A stretch of 64,000 bases of DNA from contig JAJQJQ010000016.1 in assembly GCA_028622995.1 (NCBI GenBank), positions 3,906,001-3,970,000 on the forward strand, read 5' to 3'. A model generated the notes under the pieces. That model saw nothing but the letters and a program-made list of their open reading frames with translations. It ran no database searches and had not been told where the DNA came from. The DNA is from Panagrolaimus kolymaensis (Eukaryota > Nematoda > Chromadorea > Rhabditida > Panagrolaimidae). The translations under genes were made by a program, and so were the position numbers. Of this stretch, positions 28,217 to 41,600 are shown piece by piece; position 1 is the first letter of the stretch; each line of letters starts with the position of its first letter.

Positions 28217-29856
28217 TCACATTGGTCGAGGAGGTCCCATAAGTGATGGACCATCTTTGGCAGTGTTATTGTTTTGATCCACTTTTCGAGATTTTGCGGT
28301 GTTGTTGATATTAAAGTTGCTTACATCTTTCTGAGTTTTTGAAATATTTGAATTTGGAGTTAAAATCATAGAGCGACTTCGACCAGGTGTTCCAGCTTTT
28401 GTATCCTTTTCAATAATATCCAAGCGACCAGTTGGTAGATTTTCATCGTCATTGTATTCCTGAAAAATGTCTGTTAAAAATCGAGAGAAAAATTCAAACT
28501 TACTCGATTGATTATTTCAAGTTGGCGACGGATTTCAGCGGCGATAGGACGACGTTCTGGATCCTGATCCCAGCACCGTTTCATCACCATGATCATAGCA
28601 TCAGGCATTTCTTTTGGTATTGGAAGACGATAACCACCCATTACTCGTTCTTTCACTGTATAAGCTGCCCATTCATGATATGGAGTTTTGTATGGCATTT
28701 CAAAGATTTCCCATAGCGTTATTGCTAAAAAAAAAAATAATATAGTCATTTAGTATGAAACAACAAAAAAAAGCTCACCAAAGGCATAAACATCAGTATT
28801 TGGTTTTGTTTCAGCCGTTTTCCATACTTCAGGTGCAAGCCATCGAACATTTTGAGGTTTACTTAAATCAACCTTGAAACAAGTTGTAGCACGACACATT
28901 CCAAAATCAGCTAGCTTGAGGACAGACCCATGAAGAAGACAATTTCTTGTGGCAAGATCACGGTGGATACAATTCCTAGGAAATTTTAGATCAAAAAATT
29001 TTCAAAGTTAAAAAAACCAACTTTTGATGAAGATATTCAAGACCCCGAGATGCTTGCATACTGAAATCGACTCGACGTGATGGAGGAATTCCCCGACCAA
29101 TAGAACGAAGTTTATCTAAAACAGAAATTAAATCAAAAAATGCGACATAAAAAATTTAAGTACCTTCAACAGCACCATCCGAGCATAGTTCCATTACAAG
29201 CAAGTATGGAGTTCGTTCAACGATATAACCATAAAATTTGACGATATTTGGATGATCAAATAGTTGCATAACTCTTGCTTCCTTCATCATTTCAATTAGA
29301 GCTTGGTCATTTTTTCCATCAGAATCAATACGTTTGACAGCAATAGGACGGCGATCTTTTACCATTACACCTTTGTATACAGTACCATACGCACCGGAGC
29401 CAATCTAAAAGTGATGATAGTTATGATTAAATTAGTAATAAAATAATCCAACCTTTCGTTGTAATCGTATATCTTTGTGAATAAATGAGAATTTTCCTTT
29501 GGGAATTGGACGCTTGAGTAAAATGACATCTCCAGTTGCAAGTTCTAGTGTTCGATTTGAGAATTGATTGATTAACTGAGTGATGTCAGGATACGTTTTC
29601 CCCTAAAATCAAATTCATTGTAAAGAAATTAAAAACTTTTGAAAAAATATACCATAAAACGATAACCAGCTCCTTCGACTTTGATCACTTCCAATCGATG
29701 CACATTCTTGCCTTTCTTTACAGCCAATATCAGACGAGGTGTACGACGATCAGGTTTTGCTTGAAGGAGATAATCACCATCTTGAACGAGGAAAACATCG
29801 GCATCTTCATTCAATAATGCACCATGAAAGAATGGAAGAGCATGTTCATCCGCCAT
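28217..29856 (-). CDS. SH2-domain non-receptor tyrosine kinase (nematode Fer/SPE-8-like family)
   Basis: Seven exons read from the right: 29856-29653, 29602-29453, 29404-29164, 29115-29023, 28976-28779, 28724-28504, 28459-28217; about 449 residues. An SH2 domain fills about residues 8-95 (PFFHGALLNEDA, GDYLLQAKPDRRTPRLIL; the usual FLVR-like core is degenerate). The kinase domain runs from about 116 to 375, with the glycine loop IGSGAYGTVYKG, the VAIK-type lysine in PIAVKRI, the alpha-C Glu in KEARVM, the catalytic loop HRDLATRN, DFG in LADFGMCR, and VRWLAPEVW. All catalytic residues are present, so it should be active. The Ser/Asn-rich C-tail is not conserved. The layout matches the large nematode SH2-kinase group related to Fes/Fer but without the F-BAR region; many members act in the germline or sperm. 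The ATG at 29856 puts SH2 near the start, as in that group. Confidence 0.88.
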
Positions 29857-32800
29857 TTTTTGCTTTCTTCGATGAGACCAGGACAAACTTCGACGGCAGC
29901 CAGTGAATCAAAAGATGAGTGTGAATGAAAGATTTTGATGACATCATGCTTTATATTATCATTTTGAGTGGTTAATGAATGAATCAGTGAAATAAAGTGC
30001 TTCATGCAAATTTTATGAAGAAGAAGAAAAATCTGCAACTAACTTCTTATGTTTTTTTGGAAGAATGCAAAACACAATAAAAAAGATTCTTTTTGGCTGA
30101 ACGTTAGCTTTTTTTTTATTGCCATTCTGCTAGCATAATTACAATGTTTGTGTGTATCCTAATAAACAACACAGCATCCGTTACTTTTTTAAGATCTCTA
30201 ATTTTTTTAACAATCGTAAATTTTATTTCCGCTTATTTGAAGCGATCGATAACCGTTTGAAATAAAAAAAATTTTTAAAAGATTATTTGAATTTGTGTTT
30301 TATAATTCAATCTACCATCCTTGTTTTGAGTATTCAATGTTTAAAATGCTTTTTAATGTAACACTCTGAATGGATTTTTAATAAAAAAAAATCTTTTTTA
30401 AACAATAAATATGAGACATTGTAAAACTTATTTTATCAAAATTACAGTGCAACATCAATTTTCAATTGCCATTGGATGGAAACATATATTTTATTTTCGC
30501 TTTATTTTCGCAATATTTGTATGCTTTTTAACCATCCATTCTTTGACCTTTAGATCGAAATCGCACTTCAAAAAAGGTGTCAAAAACAAACAAACATTGC
30601 AACAATTCATTGTCAATTCAGCGTTAGAAAAAACTTTGAAGTAAAATATTTTCATGAGGGTCAGCAATGTGAGACGAGCTTTTTTTTTCTCATCAAGGGC
30701 AATAAACTTACTACCTACCAACTATTTTAAAGCACTTCCACTACCAACAACAACAATAACAGCAATTATATCCACCATGAATTTATTTGCCTCTTTCGAT
30801 GTCGTCGTTGCATACCTTTATATAAAAAAGGGAAAGTTTTTTTTGAATGGAACGCAACAACGTTTTTTTTTTCGGGTACGAGAATGAGTGGTTTTAGCAA
30901 CAAAAAAAGAGAAAAAAGAAAAAGACCTTGGCCCTTTTGGGTCGTCGTCGATGAAAATGAAAACAAGAAATTGCCCTTTTTCAAGTTTCTATGTTTGATT
31001 TTTAAATGTTTAATATGGGTCTTTGATAGAATGCTTTTTGAAATAAGTAATTTTGAAAAGCTTTAAATAATCCGTTTTGGGATTTTATGGATTTTCTTCA
31101 ATCATCATTTTTATGTATGGTTCATTTAATTCTTCGATAAAACTGTGTTTAAAAAAACCTGTTTTTGATTTTCTTATGAAACTTTAATTTAGTTTTTTTG
31201 GTTGTCATTGTTCATTTCTTCTTTTACCAAAATAAAAATCAAAGAAGAGGTAATCGGTTACTCTTCTTTTTTGTAAAATGTCAAAATCAAAGTTTTCCTT
31301 CTGATTCATTTAATCACTCAATATTTTTTCCCAAACAATTAAATCATTGATTTTTTTTTCTTTTAAAAAGGTTATACCTTTTAATTTTGTTGCAATTTCT
31401 TTTTTAAAGGCATCAACCAAAATAGCGAAGATAAAAATGGTTTATATTTTTCATTTATTGTTTGAGAGTTGTTGCTTTTCAATTTTTTTATAATTTGTTT
31501 CTTCTTTTTTTTTCTTTGCAAAATTTTTAGTTTTTCTTTTTTTTTTGCCATTCTTTGTTGTGTTGCGAGCTTTTTTTGTGTCGTCGGAAACAGATTAGCT
31601 AGCCTCTTTTTTCTATCTACTATTTTTATTCATTCAAAAGCAAAAGTGCCAAAACCACCAACCATGGTTAGTTTTAACACACAAAAAGATGAAGAAAGAA
31701 TAAAGTGTTCATTTCTTTTTCTTTGGATTTATTAATGCAAAACCAAAAGATGGCTAAATAAAGCTTCTTTTAACACATGGCTATAAATCTTTTTTAAAAT
31801 TAATTATTTACCTTTAAATTTCTTTACGATGTTTTGTAAAAAAAATTGTAAAATCGTTTCGAGTTAAATGAAATTGTAATTCTCACAAAAACATGTTCTT
31901 GTAAATTATGTTAGATAATTTTGTAACTTATATTTTCATCCAATTTAAACAAAAGCCAAAGAAAAATATCTTTGGATTTTTAAAAAACTGGAAATAAACT
32001 TTATTTATACTTTTTATTTTTATATTTTCTTTAAGTTTGAACTAATTGTTTTTTTCCTTCTTCTCATTGATTTTTATCATTTTTTCCATATCGTCCACAT
32101 TTAATTAATAAGTAGATTAATCACTCACTTTTTATTCGATTGTGATCAGCACCTTTTCTTTTTCTCTTCGTTTATTTGCCACTCAAAAAGAGTCGTCGTC
32201 TGTCTTCCTCCATTTTTGTCACTTAATAATATTAATTTTTAAGCTTTTAAAGAATGTTTCATATTTCTACTTTTTTTTCGCCTCAAAAATGCCCATTTTT
32301 TAAAAATAAATTTGATATTAAAAAAATTGAGCCACTTTAGAAAGAGGGGAAACGAGTTTGATGAGGAAGCTAGCTAATCCATCCATTCATTTCAAATGTT
32401 CTCCTCCGATTCGACGCCATCGTCAATTGCTTATTCTTCCGTAATTGCACGAACGCTGCTGGTTTGTGGCTTTTGTAATAATTTTTCGTTGCTGTCATCA
32501 ACGCTCTTTATAAAAACGAACGAACGATGCGAGCTAATTACAAATTCTAAGAGGTCAATTTCGATTTTAACACTACCACATGAGAACAAAATTGATGGCA
32601 AAACTATCCAAGCCATAGCTGTTGAAAATGAGTTTCCTTTCTTTTTTTATTTATCCTCGACCTTGTCACATCTGGCTCATCTTCCTTTCTATTCTTTTTT
32701 TCGAATGGTTTTTTAAAAAATTAACCCTAAAGGAACGAGCGAACGGAAATGCCTATTCCCGCGGGAATATCAAGGCAAAGAAAAAAAACTTTGTTATTCT

Positions 32801-35638
32801 CATTTACGCATTTTTTTCATCATGTCTCCTTCCTCTCTTTTTGCCTCAAGGCGTTAAACTTTGAAAATGAACGAAGGCTCGTTTGTTTTTTAAAAATTCA
32901 ACGCAAAAAAAAATGAGCAAAGAGGCTATCTACTTTTTTTACGACTGACGCTCATTTTCCATTGGCAGCTTTTTCTTTGTTTTTAAAGAGTAAAAGTCAT
33001 CGCCTCCAATATATTAATGTGACTCAAAACCTTTTGTGATTATATCATTTTTCGATAATGAATTTTAATAATTATCTGAAACTCATGTATGTTTTTTTTG
33101 TATTCCCTTGAGAAGTTTCAGGCTTTTAAGTATCCTATTCGTCAAACTTTTTGCATGTTAGTAAATATCTTCTTTTTTAAAGCTATTTTTTAAGTGAAAA
33201 ACGCATTTTTTTGCTCATTTTAAAGTTTTCTTAACGAGGTTTAAAGAAGATGAATTTTATTTTTATTTTTCAAAGCGTACTCTCTTTTTTATATTTCTTT
33301 TCTCTAAAAAAATTCAAAGACGGGGTTTTTTGAATTGACCGTTGAACTTAGAAAAGCCTTATTTTTTGTATAAAATGTTTTCTTTAAATCTTAAAACTAT
33401 TATTTAATTTTTACACTTTAGTTAATTTTAAATGCTTTAAGATTCCATTTACTTTTTTGTGTTAAAAAATTTCTCAAGAATGAAACTAGTTTTTTATTTA
33501 CAATATAAAAAGGTCTTAATTAAATTCGTTGACCTTTTTCAACATAAGAATTCCTTCTTCTTTTTTTCCAAATGTTTGTTTATAATCTGATTTCCGGTTT
33601 GGATTTATTTATAAAAACTAAAATTAAAACATTTTTTGTAATGTTTTTTTCTCTCAATTTTTTTATTTCTGTCTTGCAGTGATATAGTTGATTTTTCTAC
33701 AAAAGTTTTTGCTTTCTAAAATTTGGGATCTAATTTCACTTTATTTAAATTACTTAAAAACCTTTCAAAATTACCTTTAATTCTGCAAATGAATCTATAA
33801 AAACTTTGGCAAAAAAAGGTTTGTTATTCAATCACAAAACCTTTTTTGTTTTTATATTTTCATTTTTCTTTTGTATTGTGAAAAAAAAACTCTTTTTTTA
33901 TATTATGTGGATAATGTTAGTACATATGATCAGCAGGAGCACATAGTTTTTTTCTTCTCAACATACTTCATTATTTTTTTTCTTATGGTCAGAAACAAGA
34001 AAGAAAAAGAAGATTGATTGCTTTTATAAAATGCTGATGACAAGAAAAAGAAAAGATAGAAAAGAAAATGGAAGGGCATAAAAAAGTGCCGACAAAATGG
34101 TTTTTGTGGAATGAGCGAAGAAAGGAAATGAAATGAAAGAGGCAAAAACCGGTCATTAATGAATGAGTTGTTGTTTCCCTCTTTTTTACAAAGAAATTCG
34201 CGCACAAGGATGGTTGGTGTACAACATTAATTTACAAATCGTTCATTTATTGAAATCGACTTTCTCGCTTAATTATTTTTGCACATTTAAGAGGTAGAAA
34301 AGAGTGCAGCAAAAATTTGTGAAAAAAAGAAAGAAATTTGCAAAACACAATAATTTAAGGAATATTATCTAAGATTTTGGACACGCTTTTGAATTCCTTT
34401 AGGATTAAATATTTTATATGTGCAAAAACATAAACAAAAATAGAGCTGAAAAGTAGTAATATGGGTTTTTTTTAAATTAAATAATCTGCGCATTCAAAGC
34501 AGGAAAAAAATATCACAAAAAATTATGCAAAAAAAAATAGTTTGGGTTATAAGCAACTGATATTATAACTTTATGAAACGTATTATCGCTGATTTTTAAA
34601 AAATTCATACTTAAAAAAATAAAAGATAACTTTAATTATCCTCATTTGATTTCTTCTTTGGCCCTTTGCTTTAAAGCTAGAACGATCTTCGTGTTTTATT
34701 GATCCTCAAAAATTTCTTTTTGCAACTTAACTTTTTTGTAGACATTTTTTTACAACTCTCTCATAATATATTTTGGGCTCGATTGATGGCTTGCCTAAAA
34801 ATAAATCTATTACATTATCCAACGCTTTTACAACTTTTATTTTTTATTACTCTTCTTCGTTGATGAAGTCTGTTGTCGCGCGCTTTTTTACGATTGCATT
34901 GCTTCTTTTTCTTATTCTTTCATTACCCTCATTTCTAAAGATGACCCTTCTTGTTCGAGGATGGAGGGGAACGGATATGATGGAAGAAATAAAGTTTGGG
35001 CTTTTTTTAAACCAAAAAATGCCTTGGCAGAATTTTGTCAACGATAGAAAAAATAGCAATTCAACAACTGTCGACGACATACTTTGTCTTGTCATCTTGC
35101 AAAAAAGAAAAATCATCTTTGTTCCCAAATTCCACATTTTTTTCCTCAGTAGTTAACTATTTTTTTTCTAGCCTTGTCCATCAAAGCTTGGAGAAAGAGA
35201 AGATTTTGACTTATTTTTTTCAATAATTATAAGAAAAATGAGACCACATTTTTTCTTCTTTGTCCATTCTTTGCATTGCGGCTTGCTCGGCGTGTTTGTT
35301 GTTAGTTTTTTAAAAGTTTTACCTTTTAACACTGTTAAAATCGTTATGTTTTGACACAATTTTTACAACTTTTTAACTTTATTTGTTTTCAGCTTTAACA
35401 AACCCGAATTTCATTTAATTATTTACACAATTTTTATGAAATGAATGAAAGAAATTTTTATTTTTTATTGTAAAATATTATTATCATTTTAAAATTTGGT
35501 GTAATTTCACATTATTTTTTTATACAATAACTTTAAAAAAACCTGAATGTTACGGTTAAAATTTATTACGATTTTACGCGTATTTATTATTTATATCATA
35601 ATTCTATAAAACATAAAACAGAAGGCATTAAAAAAAGA
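29857..35638. other. 5.8-kb gene-poor region
   Basis: Divergent intergenic region between the SH2-kinase (-) and the LRP gene (+). It is AT-rich with abundant T tracts. Open frames of 60-127 codons on both strands (for example 30654-30887, 32396-32716, 33930-34205, 34773-35156) are low-complexity Phe/Lys/Ser translations, overlap each other and show no domain. It probably holds long promoter regions. No RNA gene was recognised. Confidence 0.45.
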
Positions 35639-38600
35639 ATGATTTTATTGTATATTTTTTTATTATTTGAATTTTGCCTAAGCAGAAATATTTTTGCAAA
35701 ACAATACATTCCATTAACGAGAATAAAAAGAGATTTTGTTAAAGATGAAATTGATCCATTTTTGGGTGGTGACCCAAGTGGTAAGTTTCCTTTATGCCGT
35801 CGTCTTAAATTTATTCTAACAAAGCTATCTAGAAATTAACTAATTTTATAAACCAAAATTTTAGCAAATTGTTCTCTGGGACATTTCTATTGTGATCCAG
35901 AAATAAATGGCGGACGATGTATTCCAAGGTAATTCATGTCTTTGACACAGTTCATCCTAGAGATATTATTATTCATATTAGCCGGCAGTGTTATGACTGG
36001 CTCGGTCAGCTTCGGCTCCGGAGTTGGAGCCATAAAAAAATTTAGCTGGAGGCCGAGCGGAGCCGGAGCCACTATTAAAATTTGACCGGAGCTCGGAGCG
36101 GAGCTGAAGTCAAAAATTTTGAAAAGTAACAACACTGTTAGCCGGTAATAACCTTTCATCTTTTTAGTTCATGGATTTGCGATGGTGAATTCGATTGTTT
36201 GAATAAAAACGATGAGCCAATTGGTTGCCCTTTAAAGCCTTGTCCAGAAAGTCAGTTTCGCTGCGCATTAACGGCAAAATGCATTCCTGGAGGTTTAATT
36301 TCCAAAATTTATTTGAATTTTTTTAATGTTACATTTTAAAGGATACCGCTGTGATGCAGAATTTGACTGCGGTGAGACGGTTGAGGGAAAAATTGATGAT
36401 ACAGATGAATCAGAATGCGCCCAACAACTTCAATGTCCACCTGGAATGACTCGATGCGGTGAAACTTCACATTGCATTCCATTAAGACTCTTTTGCAATG
36501 GAAAGCGTGAATGTCCAGATGGTACCGATGAACATGAAAAATGTGGACAAGCAATAAATACTACCACAAAACAGTGCAAATATGGCGCAGTTTGGACTCA
36601 AAATGATGGAATTCAATGTTATTGCGCAGAGGGAATGATTCCAAATGGAAGTGATTGCATTGATGAAGATGAATGCCAAAGACCCCTCTATGGACAACCA
36701 CCTGTCTGTGCTCAAAATTGCAAAAATTTGATTCTTAAAACCACCACGGATAAAAAATATGAATGTTCTTGCAAAGATGGATACACATTTGTTGATAATT
36801 TAAATTGTAAAGCCATCAACGGTATGTTCCATTTTTATTTACATTTATTTAGAAACCTTCTTTAGTTCCCGAAAAGGAAGAAGCTTCAGCATTTCTCATA
36901 GCTTTTGGTCGAATTATTCATAAATCTTTAAAAGATATAGTTTTTGGAAAACCTTTTGATGAGCTCACGGGCATTGATGCTCAAGCTTTTGGTTTCGATC
37001 ATCGTAGACGGAGAGCTTGTTGGGTTACAAAGCAATTCTTCAATACCACGAGTAAAACGTCCGTGGAATGTATGAAAATAAAACCGGATGGAAAATTTGA
37101 TAAAGCTAGCAAAGAATGGAAAATTCCTAGTTATCCCATCGATGGAATTTCTGCGCTTGAATATGATTGGATTGGAGATAATTGGTGGTTTTTGGATATG
37201 CTATATTCAAGGATATTTGTTTGCAAGGGTGAAAACATGTCACCATGTTTGGTTATTCGTAAAAAAGGTCTTGACAAACCTGAAGCTATGTCTATTGACC
37301 CCACTAATGGGTAACTAAAGCCTTTAATACGTTGTTTAACATTAAAAACATTTTTAGGTTCATTTTTATTAGTGAAATTGGCGCAAAATCATATGGCGTT
37401 TGGAGGATGAATTTGGATGGAACAGAATTAACTCCAATGACCAATGGTACTGTAGTGCAACCCAAAGCGGTTTATGCAGATTCCTCAACAAAAACAGTAT
37501 ATTGGGTTGATAATTATCTTGAACATGTTCAAGCATTGGATTATGATAAAAAAGGAAAACGACGACATATTGCAAGTGGAAATATTTTAAAAAGTGTTAA
37601 ATCCATTCATTCTTTTGAATCAAAACTTTATTCTGCAAGTTTTTTGGAAAAAGTTGTTACCATGGATAAATATCCCTCAAAAGAGCAACATCCAACAATT
37701 CGAGATGATAGAGGAGATTTTTATAAGCTTGAAAAAATGTATATTTTCCATAGACAAATGCAACCTGATGGTAATGTTTAGAAATCTAAAAAATGTATAA
37801 ATGAAATTTTTAGCGAATCATTCATGCAAAATCAATAATGGAGGTTGCGAACATTTTTGCTTGGCTAAATTTGTTAATGGAAAACCAGAAAAGCAATGCA
37901 AATGTGCGGAAGGCTTTATGCCCATTGATGATGGACAAAAATGTTCAGCTGATTTTAATCAAACACATCCATTACTCATTTTTGGTAGAATTCGACCTGG
38001 TGAAATTGCATCCATTCTTCTTCCAAGCATAGATAAATTGCCGATAGAAAAAGTTAGTGGAATGCCACCTATTTTCGGTCTCAAACGACAGACTTCTATG
38101 GCAGTAGATTCTGTTGGCAAAATACTATATTTTTGCGATTCAAATAATTACACGATTGAACGTCGCGGAATTTTTGGAGGAGAGAGGCAAATGCTGCTCG
38201 ATCATGGAGTAAATAATTGCGAAGGCATGGCTTTTGACAATCCTTCAGGAAATTTATATTTTACCGACCAAGGCCTTTCACGAATTAGCGTAATCAACGT
38301 TGAAAGGCCTCAATTTAAATCGGTTTTAATTTCAACAAATTTATCTAATCCCCGAGGTATTGCCATTCATTCAGAAAAGGGATACATATTTTGGACGGAT
38401 TGGACTGACACTAATCGTGCAGATCAAACTACTTCAAAAATAGAAAAAGCTAAACTTGATGGAAGTGGTAGAACAATTCTAGTGGATTCACAAATTCATT
38501 GGCCAAATGGCTTAACAGTTGATTATCAAAATGGATGGTTATATTGGTGTGATGCATATTATTTAACTATTGAAAGAATACGATTTACTGGAGCTGAAAG

Positions 38601-41600
38601 AAAAACCATTCTTCAAGGTGATGCAGTAAATAATCCATATGGAATCGCAATTTATAAATCATTCATATTTTGGAATGAATTTCGAACATTCAAACTTAAA
38701 ATGATTGAAATTGATTCACAGGGAGAAATAAAAGTGAAACCCAAACTTGTTTATGAAGATGATGTGCCTCTTTATGAGTTACACGTTTATGATCCTGAAG
38801 AAATTAAAGAAAGGTTTAAAAATGTTAATGATATTTGTGCACCAAAAAATAATTTTGGAAATTGTGAGCAACTTTGCTTCCCAAATGATTGTAGAGAAAA
38901 GAAAGATTGTGAAAAGAAAACTTGTGGGTGTGGGCAAGGTTTCACAGTAAGCTATTATGTTAATCTTATTCAAAAAATTTAAACTTTACGTTCAGATTGA
39001 CTCGAATGAGCCTTCAAAATGCATCAAAAATGAAACTATATCTGAAGAGAAACACTGTGGAATTATGCAATTTGAATGTAAAAGAAGCAAGAAATGCATT
39101 GATCGAGATCTTGTTTGTGATGGTATGAAACCATTTACCATCATTTATAATAGAATCATTGAGATTTTTCAGGAAATGATGACTGTAATGATGGTGGTAG
39201 TGATGAGAATAGAAATTCCGGTGGAGCTTGTGAACATTTCACGTGCTCAGATCCTTCAGCTTTTCTTTGTTCATCCAATCAATGTATTGATACTCATTGG
39301 CTTTGCGATGGAGAAAGAGGTAATTAACGGATATACATAATAATAAAGAAATGTTTTAGATGTTTTCGAAAAATTAAAGGCTTTGTTACAAATATAAAAA
39401 CAGATTAATTTTTTTTAAAAATTGAGATTAAATCTAAAATTTAGATTGCCGCGGAGGTGACGATGAGAAGCTTCCCCAATGTGCTACAGCCCCACAATGT
39501 CCTAAAACAAAGTTTCTTTGCAAAGAAAGCAAAAAATGTATCCCTAAAAAATGGGAGGTAAGTTATCGTAATTCCTCCACGTTAAAAAATTCGCAAATGC
39601 GTTTATTTACTATAAAAAACCTTCTTTAAATTCTTACGAATTAATTTAAGTGTGATGGTTCATTCGATTGCATAACGCATGATGGTCCTGGAGCTGCAGA
39701 TATTTCTGATGAATTAGAATGTGGTAATTGCTTTTGTTTTTTTGTTTTTTTTAATCTTTGGGTTTCAGAAGTTCGAGAAGAATGCCCAGTTGGACAATTT
39801 CGATGTTATAATGGCAAATGCATTTCGGCTTCCTTTGTTTGCGATGGTCACGGTAAATATATAATTTAGTAAAAATTAAAATCTAATTTAACCATTATTT
39901 AAAAAAACATTATCTCAATTATATTAATATACAATTAAAAAGCTTATTTTTGAACAGTTTCATTTGGATCATTTTGAGATTCTTGATTTTTAATATACTT
40001 TTCTTCGTAATTTTTAATAATAAGTTTAGCCTTTGGTGGGGTAGTTTTTGAATTTACTATAATTTTCACGAGATGGAGTCGGCCATCTTTTTTATCTTCT
40101 AAGAGGTCCTTCATACTTTCAGAAATAGGTTTTCTAATAATCTTAGATTTCAAATTATTATTTATCAGTTCATTAGAAGATAATATGTTTTCCGCAATAT
40201 CGAAAAGTACTTGAATAAACTAAAAATATCATAAGATAAGAATAATGTCTAATAAAGAAAGAAAAAAAAACTTACTTCATCCATAGCAATTATTTCATTT
40301 CCATTTTTGAAACTGTTATAAATTTCTATTCTATCTTGAGGGATATAGCTTTCAAATCTGTCTTTATCGTTAATATGTTTTAATACATATTTAGCAGAAT
40401 TTCGTCTTTTGTCAAAAACTTTTTTTTTGCCGGATCTCTACCCCCACACTTAGCATATGATTTTCGACTTTGTTCATTAATTTTCTCTCGTAATTCGGGA
40501 TCAGCACTAATTTTTTGCCATTTTTTTGCTTTATAATTAGTTTCTCTCTCCCATTTTTTTATTTGTTCCCTTCGTTTAGATTTTTTATCCGCATCCATAG
40601 CCGCATATGAAGCACGACGTCTTGAATTACCATATTCTTTAGTATATTTAGCTGGATTCTTTGCTTTACACCTTTTAATAACTTCGTTTCTCATTGCCTT
40701 CAAATAGGAGCTGGCTTCGATGGTTACTGAAGAAATGGCTTCATTTTGGAATTTTTCAAGTCCGCTTAATACCAATGCGGTCATGTTTTTTAGAGTGATA
40801 TCATCAGCAGCATCAACCATAATTCTTCCATCAATATCATTAGTTAATTGAAAACCCATTCTTTCTTTATTTTTGAGCAGCATAGCTTCATGAATTTTAG
40901 CACTCTTCATTTTTCCTTTGAAAATGGGAATCATTAAAGTTAGAGGTGCTGTATTTCTGCAATTCCTCATGATATCCCTTTTTTGCCCTGGTATATAATT
41001 GTCAGAAAAACAGTGTTTCCACATTCGATCATTTGGGAAGCAAGTTTCCCCAATATAAAATGATAAACAGAATTGATTTTTAAAATCACCATCACCAGGT
41101 TTAGTTATCACATAAACATAATGGTCATCATCTTTTTCTTCATCTTCCAATTTATTTCTAACCGCATCTGCAGCATCTTTATTTGGAATTGGGTATTCAA
41201 CTGGCGGAGAATCAACTTCCTCTTCATCAAGGTCATCTCCAAGTCCTTCGTCCATATCAACTTCAGAAATCAAGGGAACATTTGCTGGGCGAATAATGGT
41301 TTTTGATGAAATTCGAGTTGATTGCATTGAATCAAGAATAACATATTTCAATCCTTCAATATCTGCAGCAGTAGCTTCTGGAACACGAAGCATGCCAGCA
41401 TACTTATTATTTTTAGCAATACCAAGTTCAACCCAATTTTTAATGAACATGGCTTCAAGCTTCACAGCCATTTTCATTCTTCCTTTGTAGAGGACGATCA
41501 TAAAGGTTTCAGGTGCATTAGGTCCACATCCCTGCATGATTTTGTTGTTTGCTGCATTAGTTGAAAAAAAGCAATGATCAAACATTCTTCTTTCCAAATT

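Noticed and set aside
40420..40428. Programmed -1 ribosomal frameshift at the A9 run
   Set aside because: The sequence could slip, but two other A-run breaks in the same locus make decay or base-call error a simpler explanation. No downstream pseudoknot was recognised.
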